This document shows, piece by piece, positions 25,734 through 34,890 of a stretch of 64,000 bases of DNA. The translations under genes and the position numbers were made by a program. Each line of letters begins with the position of its first letter. Within the stretch, counting starts at the first letter, position 1. The notes under the pieces were generated by a model. That model had not been told where the DNA came from and did no database searches. It saw nothing but the letters and a program-made list of their open reading frames with translations. Source of the stretch: Caldilinea sp. CFX5 (lineage in GTDB: Bacteria > Chloroflexota > Anaerolineae > Caldilineales > Caldilineaceae); assembly GCA_021405325.1 (NCBI GenBank), contig QWII01000036.1:22877-86876 (forward strand), in the 5' to 3' direction.

Positions 25734-25811
25734 ATATCACAGCGAATCATTGGGATTAGCGAATCACGCCAGGAAAAAAAGATTCGCTAATCCAACGATT
25801 CGCTGTGATAT
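25734..25811. repeat. Long inverted repeat after the SAF-domain enzyme gene
   Basis: The arms at 25734-25765 and 25781-25811 pair over about 31 positions with one bulged G and one mismatch. The arm holds the word GCGAATC twice (GCGAATCATTGGGATTAGCG), the same tandem-word build as the other hairpins. The loop includes AAAAAAA, but no T-tract follows. Confidence 0.88.
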
Positions 25812-25896
25812 TCTTGACCACGCCCACCCAACCATTGCTTCTTTCACAAAACAGCTATTCGCCATATAGCTGTGCTTTGTCAAGGAGATCGATACG

Positions 25897-26139
25897 ATGT
25901 CGCGTGCCGCCGATCAACTGGCCAATGCGTTTGTTTGCGCCAAATGTCACAGCCGTGGCGCTCATGTGGAAAAATTAGCCATGTCGGGCATCGGGCTGTC
26001 CCGTTTGTTGGAATTCCAACCCTACCGCTACGCCTATGCTTCGTGTCACAACTGCGGCTATACCGAAGTCTATAATCTACGTGTCCTAGAGAGCAAAGAT
26101 GATCTAGGGAGTTTTCTGGATCTGCTCTTTGCCGGTTAG
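25897..26139 (+). CDS. Zinc-ribbon protein, COG3478-like
   Basis: This 80-residue protein has C14-x2-C17 and C50-x2-C53 around a conserved core with SGIGLSRLLEFQPYRYAY, matching small predicted nucleic-acid-binding zinc-ribbon proteins (COG3478/DUF2082). The family function is unknown. ATG 25897 has AAGGAG upstream. It ends 4 nt before the stop of the convergent M55 peptidase gene. Confidence 0.75.
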   Translation: MSRAADQLANAFVCAKCHSRGAHVEKLAMSGIGLSRLLEFQPYRYAYASCHNCGYTEVYNLRVLESKDDLGSFLDLLFAG

Positions 26140-26143
26140 CGCA

Positions 26144-26938
26144 TTACCGGTAGATCACGCTGCGAATTTCTTCGCCTTCATAACGCACGGTTTGACTATC
26201 CACGCGCATGGCGCCCGGTTGCATGGCGGCTTGATCGGCTTTGTCGGTGTGGAAGAAGCGTTTTTCAATGACATATGGCCCCGGCCAGACCAGCGGCGGG
26301 AGCGGGTTGGCGCGATGCAACTCGACGGCGCGCTGAATATCCTGGCGAATCAGGTCACGGGCCGCGGTGGCGGCCAGCGAGATGGCGGCGCCGCGCCCCA
26401 GCCCCTCTTTGACGCTGGTGGTGACGATGTTAGGAATCAACGCCTCGACCTCTTTGCAGGCATCCAATTCGCCACTCAGATAGATCATGGGAATGCCAAA
26501 GGCGCCGGCATAGAGCGCAAACTGGGCGATCTCGCCAATCGGCTGGCCGTTGAGTTTGATGTAATCAATGGTTTGGCTCGATTGGGTGTGATTCTGATTG
26601 CTGGTGGCGACGCCGGCCATGGCATGTTGACCGATGATCATCACAGCATCATAGCCCGGCAGCGGGGCAAAGAGTTGGGCCACAGTGATCGGGCGGCCAT
26701 GCAGTAATTTAGCCTGCGGATGCAGATCCTCAAACCAGATGCCGCCGGCGCCGTGGCCGTCACAGACCAAAATTTCTTCGACGCCGACCGCCAGCAACCC
26801 TTCCACCGCCGCATTGACCTCCGCCGTCAAGAGCCGCTTCGCCAGGTCATAATAGCGGCCATCAGGAAATGCCTGGTCGGCAAACGAGACGACACCCGCC
26901 ACCCCTTCAATATCGGTCATCATAAACACCGTGCGCAT
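26144..26938 (-). CDS. M55 family D-aminopeptidase (DppA-like)
   Basis: This 264-residue zinc peptidase belongs to the M55 family, typified by DppA, which removes D-amino acids from short peptides and may help recycle peptidoglycan. The metal and catalytic residues are visible: Asp9 and Glu11 in TDIEG, His62 in DGHG, His105 in IGQHAMAG and Glu136 in PIGEIAQFA. The family length is about 270 residues, so it looks intact. There is no export signal. No dipeptide transporter genes accompany it, unlike the Bacillus dpp operon, so it is probably a stand-alone gene here. Confidence 0.88.
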   Translation of the reverse strand: MRTVFMMTDIEGVAGVVSFADQAFPDGRYYDLAKRLLTAEVNAAVEGLLAVGVEEILVCDGHGAGGIWFEDLHPQAKLLHGRPITVAQLFAPLPGYDAVMIIGQHAMAGVATSNQNHTQSSQTIDYIKLNGQPIGEIAQFALYAGAFGIPMIYLSGELDACKEVEALIPNIVTTSVKEGLGRGAAISLAATAARDLIRQDIQRAVELHRANPLPPLVWPGPYVIEKRFFHTDKADQAAMQPGAMRVDSQTVRYEGEEIRSVIYR

Positions 26939-27415
26939 GGTTGTTCCTCTCTGTTGTTACTTGAGCTGGGTTGTTGACAGCAGAGTTAAAGCGCCGACCG
27001 CCCTCCATGAAAAACCAATACTCGGCGCGATAACTGGAGACGCCGAAGCGCATCCCTTCGGTACCGCTGAAGTACCAACAACCCGCTTTCAAAAGCATCA
27101 ATCAAGGCCATTATAACGGTGCTGGCGGGCTGTCAACAAGTGGTGATATAATCAGGTTAATCTACCTACCCATGTGTAGCAAGGTGAGGGGGCGGTGGGC
27201 GCACAACGCTACAGCGAATGACGGCGGGAACGGAGATGTCTGCTATCACAATCGTTTCCGAATCATTGGGAGAACATCTTGCATGATGCCTTGCGCTTCG
27301 TCGGTTTTTGTTGGACGACCAGGCCATCTGTTCCCGCCGTCATCCGCTGTAGTGTCTTCGCTCGATACACAAGGGTTGGGGTCAATCAACTACCTAAGCA
27401 CAGATGAGGCGTTTC
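26939..27415. other. Intergenic region with inverted repeat
   Basis: The gap between the divergent peptidase and duplicated-protein genes contains the 144-bp inverted-repeat element at 27209-27352 and presumably both promoters. A short open frame crossing it covers the repeat and shows no protein-like pattern. Confidence 0.5.
27209..27352. repeat. 144-bp element with 23-bp terminal inverted repeats
   Basis: CTACAGCGAATGACGGCGGG... at 27209-27231 pairs with 27330-27352 with one mismatch. The 98-nt interior is unpaired and non-coding. Flanks show no target duplication. Its size is like that of the elements at 8788-8914 and 63756-63898. Confidence 0.8.
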
Positions 27416-29869
27416 ATGCAACCACGACCGAAAATTGCCGCGATTTGCACTGTTGTCCACAAATATGCTCATGCCCAGCACTTTATCGACCGCTTTCTGG
27501 AAGGCTATGGCTGGGACAGTCGTCATCACTACCCAGCCCTGGATCTCGTTTCGCTTTATGTGGATCAGTTTCCTGACACCGATTTGAGCCGCGAGCGGGC
27601 GGCGCGCTTTCCCGCGCTGCGGATTTACCCTACTGTTGCCGACGCGTTGACGCTGGGGACGGAGACGCTCGCCGTCGATGGCGTCCTACTCATCGGTGAA
27701 CATGGCGACTATGGCAAGAATGAAAAAGGGCAGCGCCTCTACCCGCGCTATGAACTTTTCAAACAGATTGTCGCCGTCTATCGCACTACCGGGCGCACGG
27801 CGCCGATCTTCAATGACAAACATCTCTCGTGGAACTGGGTGTGGTCGAAGGAGATGGTCGATATTGCGCAGCGCATGGGATTTGCCTTCATGTCCGGTTC
27901 TTCCTTGCCGGTCACTTGGCGCACGCCGTCGGTGGAGATGCCGCTGGGCGCGCCGGTGCGGGAGGCGATCTGCGTTGGGTATGGCGGCGTCGATAGCTAT
28001 GACTTTCACGCCTTGGAGACGCTGCAATGTATGGTCGAGCGGCGGGCCGGCGGCGAAAGTGGGGTGAAGTGGCTGCAAGCCTACCGGGGCGACCCTGTTT
28101 GGGAAGCGCATCACAGCGGGGTCTGGTCGCGCGAACTCTTTGAAAGCGCCTTGAGCCGCAGTCATACCTTGACCCCGTCGCGCCCTGGCTTTAATCACAT
28201 TTTCCCCACCCTTGCTGAGCTGCGCGAACTGGTGAAAGAGCCGGTTGCCTATCACTATGAACATAACGATGGGCTACGCTGCACCATGTTGCTGCTCAAC
28301 GGGTTGGTGCAGGATTTCAATTTTGCCGCCCACCTGGCGGATCGCGCCGAACCCTTTTCCACCCAGATGTATCTACCCATGCCGCCGGCGCGCACCACGT
28401 TGGCGAATTTCTTCTCGCCGCAGATCAACAATGTGGAAAAGATGTTTCTCACCGGCAAAGCGACTTACCCGGTCGAGCGCACCTTGTTGACCAGCGGCCT
28501 GACTACTGCCGGCGTCGAGAGCTTGCACCAAGGGCAGCAACGCATCGCAACACCCCACCTCGCCATTGCCTACCAGCCCACCGTTGCATCGACCTTCTGG
28601 CGGGAGGAACGCCCCCATCTTACGCCAACGCAGCAAACCGCCCCGACCTTGACAGCATCCCGCCAAACGGCGACACAAGCAGACGGTTCGCAACCTTTGC
28701 GCGTTGCTGTGTTGGCGACGGTTTATCGCTACCGCTCCCACGCCCAGCACTTCTGTGATCGCCTCATGGTCGGCTACCCGGTGGCCGGACGCTGGCATCG
28801 ACCCAACCTGCAAGTCGTTTCACTCTATGTCGATCAGCGCCCCAGCAACGACCAGAGCGTAGATCGCGCCCGTGAGTTTGGCTTCAACCTCTACCCCACC
28901 ATTGCCGAAACCCTGCGCTGTGGCGGCGACAAACTGGCCGTTGATGCCGTGCTGATTATGGCCGAACATGGCGACTACCCCGCCAATGCGAAGGGGCAAA
29001 TTCTCTACCCGCGCTACGAGTTTTTCAAAGAGTGTGTCAAAGTCTTTGAGGCGGACGGGCGCGCGGCGCCGATCTACAACGACAAACATCTTTCCTATAG
29101 TTTTGTCAAGGGACAAGAAATGGTCGCCGACGCCCACCGGTTGTCCTTTCCGTTCCTGGCTGGTTCTTCCCTGCCGGTGACGTGGCGCCTGCCCGATGTC
29201 GAGTTGCCGTTGGGTTGCGTAATCGAAGAGGCGCTCATGGTCGGCGTGGGCATCTCTGACCCGATGGATTACCATGCCTTGGAGGCCATGCAATGCATGG
29301 TCGAGCGACGCAAGGGGGGCGAAACCGGCGTGCGTTCCGTGCAGTACATCGATGGCGATGCCGTCTGGCAAGCCGGCAATGAAGGGCGCTGGTCGTGGGA
29401 ACTGCTGGAAGCGGCGCTCTCGCGCAGTGATACGCCGTGCGGCCTGCCCGATGAAGATGGACGGACGATTGACCTGATCCGCACCGGCCAGTTGCAAGCC
29501 CTGGTCAAGCAACCGGCGGCCTACTTCATTGAGTACAACGACGGCTTACGAGCAACCCTGCTCATGCTCAATGGCGCCATCAAAGATTTTTGCTTTGCGG
29601 CGCGGCTACAAGGGGAAGCGACGCCGGTCTCCACCCAATTCCTGTTGACGCCCGGCCCGAATGTCACCTATTCCGCTTGCCTGATCAGCAAGATCGAAGA
29701 GATGATTGTGACCGGTCGCGCCCCCTATCCGGCTGAACGTACTTTACTGGTGAGCGGCATGTTAGAAAGCTGCCTGACCTCAAAAGGGCAACAACAGGAA
29801 CGGCTGACAACCCCCCAGCTCGCAGTAAGCTATCAAGCGCCGGTGATGGCGCAACATGCCGTCGCTTGA
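27416..29869 (+). CDS. Internally duplicated protein of unknown function
   Basis: This 817-residue protein consists of two homologous halves of about 390 residues joined by a linker near 400-425. Shared blocks include VSLYVDQ, LYPTIAE or IYPTVAD, DGVLLIGEHGDY against DAVLIMAEHGDY, LYPRYE-FK, API-NDKHLS, AGSSLPVTWR-P-VE-PLG, LE-QCMVERR-GGE-GV and NDGLR-T-LLNG. The family is one I cannot name; single-copy relatives occur near Gfo/Idh/MocA oxidoreductases in several phyla (recalled, not checked). The block order suggests an alpha/beta N-terminal part with His/Asp clusters. ATG 27416 has GAGG 8 nt upstream; ATG 27404 is also in frame. Confidence 0.7.
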   Translation: MQPRPKIAAICTVVHKYAHAQHFIDRFLEGYGWDSRHHYPALDLVSLYVDQFPDTDLSRERAARFPALRIYPTVADALTLGTETLAVDGVLLIGEHGDYGKNEKGQRLYPRYELFKQIVAVYRTTGRTAPIFNDKHLSWNWVWSKEMVDIAQRMGFAFMSGSSLPVTWRTPSVEMPLGAPVREAICVGYGGVDSYDFHALETLQCMVERRAGGESGVKWLQAYRGDPVWEAHHSGVWSRELFESALSRSHTLTPSRPGFNHIFPTLAELRELVKEPVAYHYEHNDGLRCTMLLLNGLVQDFNFAAHLADRAEPFSTQMYLPMPPARTTLANFFSPQINNVEKMFLTGKATYPVERTLLTSGLTTAGVESLHQGQQRIATPHLAIAYQPTVASTFWREERPHLTPTQQTAPTLTASRQTATQADGSQPLRVAVLATVYRYRSHAQHFCDRLMVGYPVAGRWHRPNLQVVSLYVDQRPSNDQSVDRAREFGFNLYPTIAETLRCGGDKLAVDAVLIMAEHGDYPANAKGQILYPRYEFFKECVKVFEADGRAAPIYNDKHLSYSFVKGQEMVADAHRLSFPFLAGSSLPVTWRLPDVELPLGCVIEEALMVGVGISDPMDYHALEAMQCMVERRKGGETGVRSVQYIDGDAVWQAGNEGRWSWELLEAALSRSDTPCGLPDEDGRTIDLIRTGQLQALVKQPAAYFIEYNDGLRATLLMLNGAIKDFCFAARLQGEATPVSTQFLLTPGPNVTYSACLISKIEEMIVTGRAPYPAERTLLVSGMLESCLTSKGQQQERLTTPQLAVSYQAPVMAQHAVA

Positions 29870-29881
29870 AGAATAGAGGCG

Positions 29882-29940
29882 CGGATTTAGCTTACGCGGA
29901 GCAGTCCCCTACCCTGCATAATCCGCGTAAGCTAAATCCG
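29882..29940. repeat. Perfect 19-bp inverted repeat
   Basis: CGGATTTAGCTTACGCGGA at 29882-29900 pairs exactly with 29922-29940, with a 21-nt loop. It begins 13 nt after a stop codon. The word GGATTTAG recurs in the element at 63756-63898. Confidence 0.9.
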
Positions 29941-30012
29941 TGTCTGTACTTTCACACCCCGGATAAACCCACAATCGCGTAAACTACTGTTCAGAAAAGT
30001 TGTCATTATTTT

Positions 30013-30041
30013 TTGACGGTTTGCCCATTGTTGTGTAAGCT
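30013..30041 (+). promoter_or_regulatory. Possible promoter of the repeat-stalk gene
   Basis: TTGACG (30013-30018), a 17-nt spacer and TAAGCT (30036-30041). The start codon is about 64 nt downstream. Confidence 0.4.
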
Positions 30042-30104
30042 TTGCAAGAAAATACTCTTCTGAACTGTATTTGTTTTCATTCAGCAAGCGCAAGGAACCC
30101 AACA

Positions 30105-33100
30105 ATGATGCAACGTTTTGGCAGGATGATATACGCTGTCCTCATTCTACTCGTGATCCTCCTCATCTTTTTCTTCTTTCGCAGTTGCGACCCCGCGCAA
30201 CGCCTGCAAAATGTCGCGACCGATGTCGCGACAACCGGCAAAACGGTTTTAGATAGCAGTCTTATTTCTGCAACAAACGCACTCTCAACCACAACAGCCG
30301 TCGGCGTGCAGGGCGTCACCGAAGTGGTAAGCAAAACGACCCGACTGGCCGAAAGCGCCGTCGCATCGACCACGATGGCCATCAGCGATACGGCAGCGCT
30401 GGCCCAAGCTGGCGTCATTTCCGCCACCGATGCGCTCTCGGCCACAGCCGCCGCCGGCGTCCAAAGCGCCACCGGGGTGTTGAGCAAAACAACGCAACTG
30501 GCGGCGAGCGCCGTCGCATCGACCACGGCGGCCGTCAGCGATACGGCAGCGCTGGCCCAGGTTGGCCTCATTTCCGCCACCGAGCTGGTTAGCGCAACCA
30601 TGAGCAACGCCGGCACGGTTCTCAGCACCACCGCCACCCTGGCAGAAAGCGGTCTCGTCTCAGTGACGGACGCCCTCAGTGCGACGACTGCCGTGGTTGC
30701 CACCGGCCTTGTTTCCGCCGGTGAACTGGTCAGCGACACAGCCGACATTGCCGGCGCCATGGCGCTATCCGCCACAGCGGCCCTGAGCGATACCTTGAGC
30801 GATGGCGCCGCGTTGGCAAAGAGCGTTCTTGTTTCCGGCACCGTTGCGCTTAGTCAAACAACGGTAGCAGCGGGGCGTGGGCTGATCTCCGCCACAGCGA
30901 CCTTGACCGAACCGGCAACCCTGGTTACGTCCGGCGCGCCCTTGACCATCGGCGTGGTGAGCGAGGCAGCCACGTTGGTCGAGAACGCGGTCGTTTCGGC
31001 CACCCAACAGTTAACCGCAGCGGCCACCCTGGTCACGACCAGCGTGGCAACCGCAGCGGCGACGATTGGTGAACAGGCCAACATCGTCGAGACGGCCATC
31101 GGCGCGGCAGCCGAAACGTTAACCGAGACGGCGACATTGGTCGAAAACAGGGTGGTCTCGGCTACGGCAGCCTTGACGGAGGTCGCTAAAGTGGCGGAAG
31201 GCGCCGTCGTGTCAGCCACCGCGGCTTTGCGCGAAACCGTTGAACGAGCGGAAGGCGCCGTTGTGTCGGCAACGGAAGCGCTCTCGGGAACGGCTGAGAT
31301 TGCGGAAGGCGCGGTTGTCTCCGCCACGGCAGTTTTGAGTGAGGCAGTGGGGCTGGGCGAGACCGCATTGGTGTCGATCACAACCGCGTTGACCGAAGCC
31401 ACCGAACTGGCGGAAGGCGCCGTTGTGTCAGCGACTGTAGCTTTAACCGAAACGGCGGAACTAGCCGAAGGCGCCGTCGTATCAGCAACGGAAGCGCTCT
31501 CCGAAACGCGTGAGATCTTGGAAGGCATTGTTGTCTCGGCGACAGCAGCCTTGAGCGAAACGGCCGAATTAGGCGAAAGCATCGTCATCTCGGCCACGGC
31601 GGCATTGACGGAAACGGCTGAACTAGCCGAAGGCGCGGCGCTATCGATCACGGGGACTTTGACGGAAACAACCGGGGGGCTGGAAGGGGCGATTGTCGCC
31701 GCTTCCACAGCGCTCACGACAACAGATGCAGCGATGGCAGGCGCGGTCATGTCGGCCACGGCGGCATTGAGCGAGACAACGGCACTGGCCGAAGGTGCAG
31801 TCGTCTCAGCCACCGCCACTTTAACTGAAGGCGTCAAACTGGCCGAAGGCGCGGTCATATCGGCGACTACGGCGCTTACAGAAACAGGGGAGTTGGTGAA
31901 AGGCGTCATCGTCTCGGCCACAGAAGCGTTGAGTGAGCCCGCTGCGGTCGCCGCAGGGGCGCTTCTATCCGTTACAAAGGCGCTGAGTGAAACTGCTGCG
32001 GTCGCCGAAGGCGCCATCGTGTCAGCGACTGCAAGTTTGACCGAGAGCGCGGCGGTAAGCGAAAATGTGGCTCTGTCCGTCACGGAAGGATTGACCGAGA
32101 GCGCGGCTCTGGCGGAGGTCGCCGTTGTCTCTGCCACCGCAAGCTTGACGGAAACCGCTGTTGTGACCGCCGGCCCAAGCGTGTCAACTACCGCAGCAGT
32201 AAGTGGGACCACAGTCCTTCCCGCCGGCGTTGACTTGGCGACGACCACAAGGCTGACCGCGACCGGTGCGGTAACCGCAAGCACGTCAGTGACAACCGTT
32301 ACGGCTATTAGCGCCACTGCAACTCTCTCCGCTACCCCGACGATCGCGACCAATGGGCTACTCAATGAGGTCGGCAAATTGATCGGGACGGGGATCGTCT
32401 CGGCCACCGATGGCTTGGTAGAACGCGCCGGGCTGACCGCAACGACGGAACTCACAGCCACGGGTGCACTATCCGCCGCTACCAGCATCACCGGCACGGC
32501 ATCAGCGACAGGCACGAGTGAGCTATCGACGACAATGGCCCTCAGCCAAACCGCGCCGGTATCCGCCACGGTTGCCACCACGACGAGCAATGAAGCCGCC
32601 GTGAATATGGCCGACTTAAGCTGTACCAACGTGATCACCAATGGCGGCTTTGAAGCAGGTCAAGGGGGGTGGGCGCTGGGAAACACACCCTCTCCGGCAG
32701 CGTTGGACAACACGGCGCCCTATAGCGGCACAACGGCCTTGCGTCTTGGCGTCCCCGCTGGTGAACCGAACACGAATGCCCATTCCAGCGTGCGCCGGGC
32801 GGTGACTATCCCGGCAGACGCGGCCTTTGCCACCCTCTACTTCTGGCAACAAGCGCAGGGTGAAGGCGACAGCGCCGACTATCGGGAAGTTTTGCTGTTA
32901 ACGGAGACTTTGGGCTTGATCACAACGCTCGCTCGCCAGCGGGATGCTGGTGATGGCCGCTGGCTCCAACAGTCCTATGACCTCTTGCCCTACCGCGGTC
33001 AAACGGTGAATATTTACCTGAATGTCTACAATGATGGTCGCCGCAGCCAGTTGTGGAGTGCTGTGGATGAAGTGGCAGTTGTGGTTTGTCGGGCGGTGCA

Positions 33101-33107
33101 GAAGTAG
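30105..33107 (+). CDS. Membrane-anchored repeat stalk with galactose-binding-like tip
   Basis: This 1000-residue protein has one N-terminal membrane helix (about 9-25, IYAVLILLVILLIFFFF) and then some 800 residues of Ala/Thr/Ser/Val/Glu-rich repeats with an 18-residue period, for example AELAEGAVVSATAALTET. Eighteen residues equal five alpha-helical turns and also 11+7, which suggests a long, nearly untwisted helical bundle or coiled-coil. The first part repeats with a 50-55-residue super-period. From about residue 838 a compact domain follows (ITNGGFEAGQGGW to the end) that resembles CBM/galactose-binding jelly rolls. ATG 30105 has AAGGA 8 nt upstream. It probably projects a binding domain from the cell surface. 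Confidence 0.7.
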   Translation: MMQRFGRMIYAVLILLVILLIFFFFRSCDPAQRLQNVATDVATTGKTVLDSSLISATNALSTTTAVGVQGVTEVVSKTTRLAESAVASTTMAISDTAALAQAGVISATDALSATAAAGVQSATGVLSKTTQLAASAVASTTAAVSDTAALAQVGLISATELVSATMSNAGTVLSTTATLAESGLVSVTDALSATTAVVATGLVSAGELVSDTADIAGAMALSATAALSDTLSDGAALAKSVLVSGTVALSQTTVAAGRGLISATATLTEPATLVTSGAPLTIGVVSEAATLVENAVVSATQQLTAAATLVTTSVATAAATIGEQANIVETAIGAAAETLTETATLVENRVVSATAALTEVAKVAEGAVVSATAALRETVERAEGAVVSATEALSGTAEIAEGAVVSATAVLSEAVGLGETALVSITTALTEATELAEGAVVSATVALTETAELAEGAVVSATEALSETREILEGIVVSATAALSETAELGESIVISATAALTETAELAEGAALSITGTLTETTGGLEGAIVAASTALTTTDAAMAGAVMSATAALSETTALAEGAVVSATATLTEGVKLAEGAVISATTALTETGELVKGVIVSATEALSEPAAVAAGALLSVTKALSETAAVAEGAIVSATASLTESAAVSENVALSVTEGLTESAALAEVAVVSATASLTETAVVTAGPSVSTTAAVSGTTVLPAGVDLATTTRLTATGAVTASTSVTTVTAISATATLSATPTIATNGLLNEVGKLIGTGIVSATDGLVERAGLTATTELTATGALSAATSITGTASATGTSELSTTMALSQTAPVSATVATTTSNEAAVNMADLSCTNVITNGGFEAGQGGWALGNTPSPAALDNTAPYSGTTALRLGVPAGEPNTNAHSSVRRAVTIPADAAFATLYFWQQAQGEGDSADYREVLLLTETLGLITTLARQRDAGDGRWLQQSYDLLPYRGQTVNIYLNVYNDGRRSQLWSAVDEVAVVVCRAVQK

Positions 33108-33192
33108 CAGATAACAGGTGGCAAGTGGCAGGCAGCAAGTGTGCAAATTCATGTTGACTACCTGCCACCTGCTACTTGCCACTTGCTACTTG
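33101..33192. repeat. Imperfect word-palindrome between convergent genes
   Basis: Words such as CAGGTGGCAAGTGGCAGG on the left (33114-33132) recur complemented as CCTGCCACCTGCTACTTGCC on the right (33160-33180). Pairing is broken by small offsets between tandem word copies. It lies between convergent genes and runs into the last codons of the ferredoxin gene. Confidence 0.7.
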
Positions 33193-33542
33193 CTCACCCA
33201 AACCGGGTCAGGGTGAATGTCAGGTTCAGGGCGGGAGCCGGCGTCGGCGCGGCCACTGCCTTCGAGGCGGCTGATGGCGCGCACAGTCATGTCGTGGTCA
33301 ACGCGGATTTGGCAGGAGAGGCGCACGCCGCTGAGACCCCGCTCGGCCAGCTTATCCTTCTCGGCCTGGGTCATCAGGCTCGGTTCGCCCGCCACAAATT
33401 CGACGCGACAGGTGGTGCAGCGACAGTTGCCGCCACACGCATGAAGTTGATCGACGCCGGCCTCGTCCACCAGGGCGAGAACCAGCCGCTTGTTCGCCGG
33501 CACCTCAAACGTGCCATACCCTTCGACGGTCAACTTTGCCAT
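33186..33542 (-). CDS. 2Fe-2S ferredoxin
   Basis: This 118-residue electron carrier has the plant/adrenodoxin-type cluster loop C36-x5-C42-x2-C45 in CGGNCRCTTC, with the fourth ligand Cys77 in LSCQIR. The fold ends near residue 95; the Arg/Asp/Pro-rich tail is extra. It is cytoplasmic and would shuttle single electrons to an oxygenase or reductase, such as the P450 at 1.3 kb, although that link is only a guess. It stands alone. The last codons are part of a repeat element, which may have added the C-terminal tail. Confidence 0.88.
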   Translation of the reverse strand: MAKLTVEGYGTFEVPANKRLVLALVDEAGVDQLHACGGNCRCTTCRVEFVAGEPSLMTQAEKDKLAERGLSGVRLSCQIRVDHDMTVRAISRLEGSGRADAGSRPEPDIHPDPVWVSK

Positions 33543-33590
33543 GAACTTCTACTCCTTTGTTGATTTTGGTATGATTGGGTGTAGGAATTG

Positions 33591-33641
33591 CGTTGGTTGG
33601 TTAGTATAGCACGAAGGCGACAAACCAACTAACCAACCGAC
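33591..33641. repeat. 14-bp inverted repeat
   Basis: GTTGGTTGGTTAGT (33592-33605) pairs with 33628-33641, with one mismatch and a 22-nt loop. The repeating word GTTGGTT is also the building word of the hairpin at 58067-58131. It lies after the stop of the lipoprotein gene on the minus strand. Confidence 0.75.
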
Positions 33642-33651
33642 CTTTGATAAC

Positions 33652-34821
33652 TTACCGCTGATATTGCCCGGCGCCTTGCCCGTAGCCGGTCAATTCGACA
33701 TAGCCGACGCCTTGAACGGTCTGGTCGGCGATGGTCCCTGCGATGGTGACAGCGCCTTCCCAGTAGACAAAACTGACTTCCATCTCCTGGTCTTGGATGA
33801 GTGGTTCTACAGTCAACACAAGGTTCAGCCGGGGAATCGCCACCTGCCAGCCGGACGGGTAGGTGATCTGGGTTCGTGGGCTACTCCACTGCGCCGATGC
33901 GGTCAACGTGAGATCAGCAGCCGTAATCGTTTCTTGCTTGCCGTCGGCGGCGACATAGGTGCCTTCAAACTGGGGCATCACGCCGCCGTCACTGGTGCGC
34001 ACTTGGGCCAGCATCAACACGGCGCCATTGTCCAGTTGCATACTAAACCAGTCCCAGCCCACGGCATTGGCGCTGAGGGCGCTGGTGCCAAATTCGTGAT
34101 CCATCCAACTGAGGCCGGTGACATCAACGGTTTCGCCCTGACTTGTTACCGTGCCGACGGTCTCCACTTGCACTAAACTGTAGTAGTAGCTGGCATTGCC
34201 GGCTTCCGGCCCTTTCTGGCTCAAGCCTTGCTTACCATGCAACACCGGCGGGCGCGTTTCGCGCAAGATGAGATCCAGGGCGACGGTTCCCCCTTCGCCG
34301 GGGGCATTGGCTTGTAGCCGGGTGACGCCCGGTTCGGCAGTGCGCACCGACCAATCTTCCAGCCAGACAGCGTAGGCCGGTTCACCGGTGGCGCCGGCCA
34401 GTCCGCCGGCGCCGCGACTGAAGCGTTCAAAGCTTTGGTGGTCATTGGCCGCCCCATTGGTAACAGCAAAGTGGGCCATATAAATCTGATTGGTCGCCAG
34501 CTCGGATGTGCGTTCCGGCAGGTCAGGCGTTAACGCGCTGCGAAAAAAGGTGAGCTGATAACCATAGTGGTTGCCGGCGCTGTCGGTTAGGTTGCCGGTG
34601 TAATACCACCACTCGGTGCGGTATTCGGGGTGGGCGCCATGATCGCGCGGGAAGACAAAGGCCATCGGTTCGTAGGCGCGGGCAAAGGCTTCATCCGCCG
34701 GGCCACTGAGCGAAGCAACCACATTGGCGCTGACCAAGCGCGTCTGGTCGGCGCTGCTGCACCCGCTCAGGCTTATAGTAACAATCATTAACCCTAACCA
34801 AAACAGACGAAACCGCCGCAT
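33652..34821 (-). CDS. CrtC/AttH-like lipocalin-fold lipoprotein
   Basis: This 389-residue protein starts with a lipoprotein signal peptide (lipobox LSGC, Cys21). The mature part matches the AttH/CrtC (carotenoid 1,2-hydratase-like) double-lipocalin family, with [15 protein letters not shown], the [10 protein letters not shown] strand and [12 protein letters not shown]. CrtC itself hydrates carotenoid end groups; many relatives in non-pigmented bacteria have no known substrate. No other carotenoid gene is present here, so I do not claim that activity. ATG 34821 is chosen for the signal peptide, with AAGGATGAAGGT directly upstream. Confidence 0.85.
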   Translation of the reverse strand: MRRFRLFWLGLMIVTISLSGCSSADQTRLVSANVVASLSGPADEAFARAYEPMAFVFPRDHGAHPEYRTEWWYYTGNLTDSAGNHYGYQLTFFRSALTPDLPERTSELATNQIYMAHFAVTNGAANDHQSFERFSRGAGGLAGATGEPAYAVWLEDWSVRTAEPGVTRLQANAPGEGGTVALDLILRETRPPVLHGKQGLSQKGPEAGNASYYYSLVQVETVGTVTSQGETVDVTGLSWMDHEFGTSALSANAVGWDWFSMQLDNGAVLMLAQVRTSDGGVMPQFEGTYVAADGKQETITAADLTLTASAQWSSPRTQITYPSGWQVAIPRLNLVLTVEPLIQDQEMEVSFVYWEGAVTIAGTIADQTVQGVGYVELTGYGQGAGQYQR

Positions 34822-34890
34822 ACCTTCATCCTTGCCAACGTACCGTGGGTAGATTGCCACGATTATGCGGCAAGCGTTGAAGAGATTCTG

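Noticed and set aside
27172..27576. Small gene upstream of the duplicated protein
   Set aside because: It covers an inverted-repeat element and overlaps the real start, and its translation has no protein-like pattern.
30854..32641. 595-residue minus-strand gene opposite the stalk gene
   Set aside because: It is the complement of the repetitive stalk sequence; repeats keep the opposite frame open by composition.
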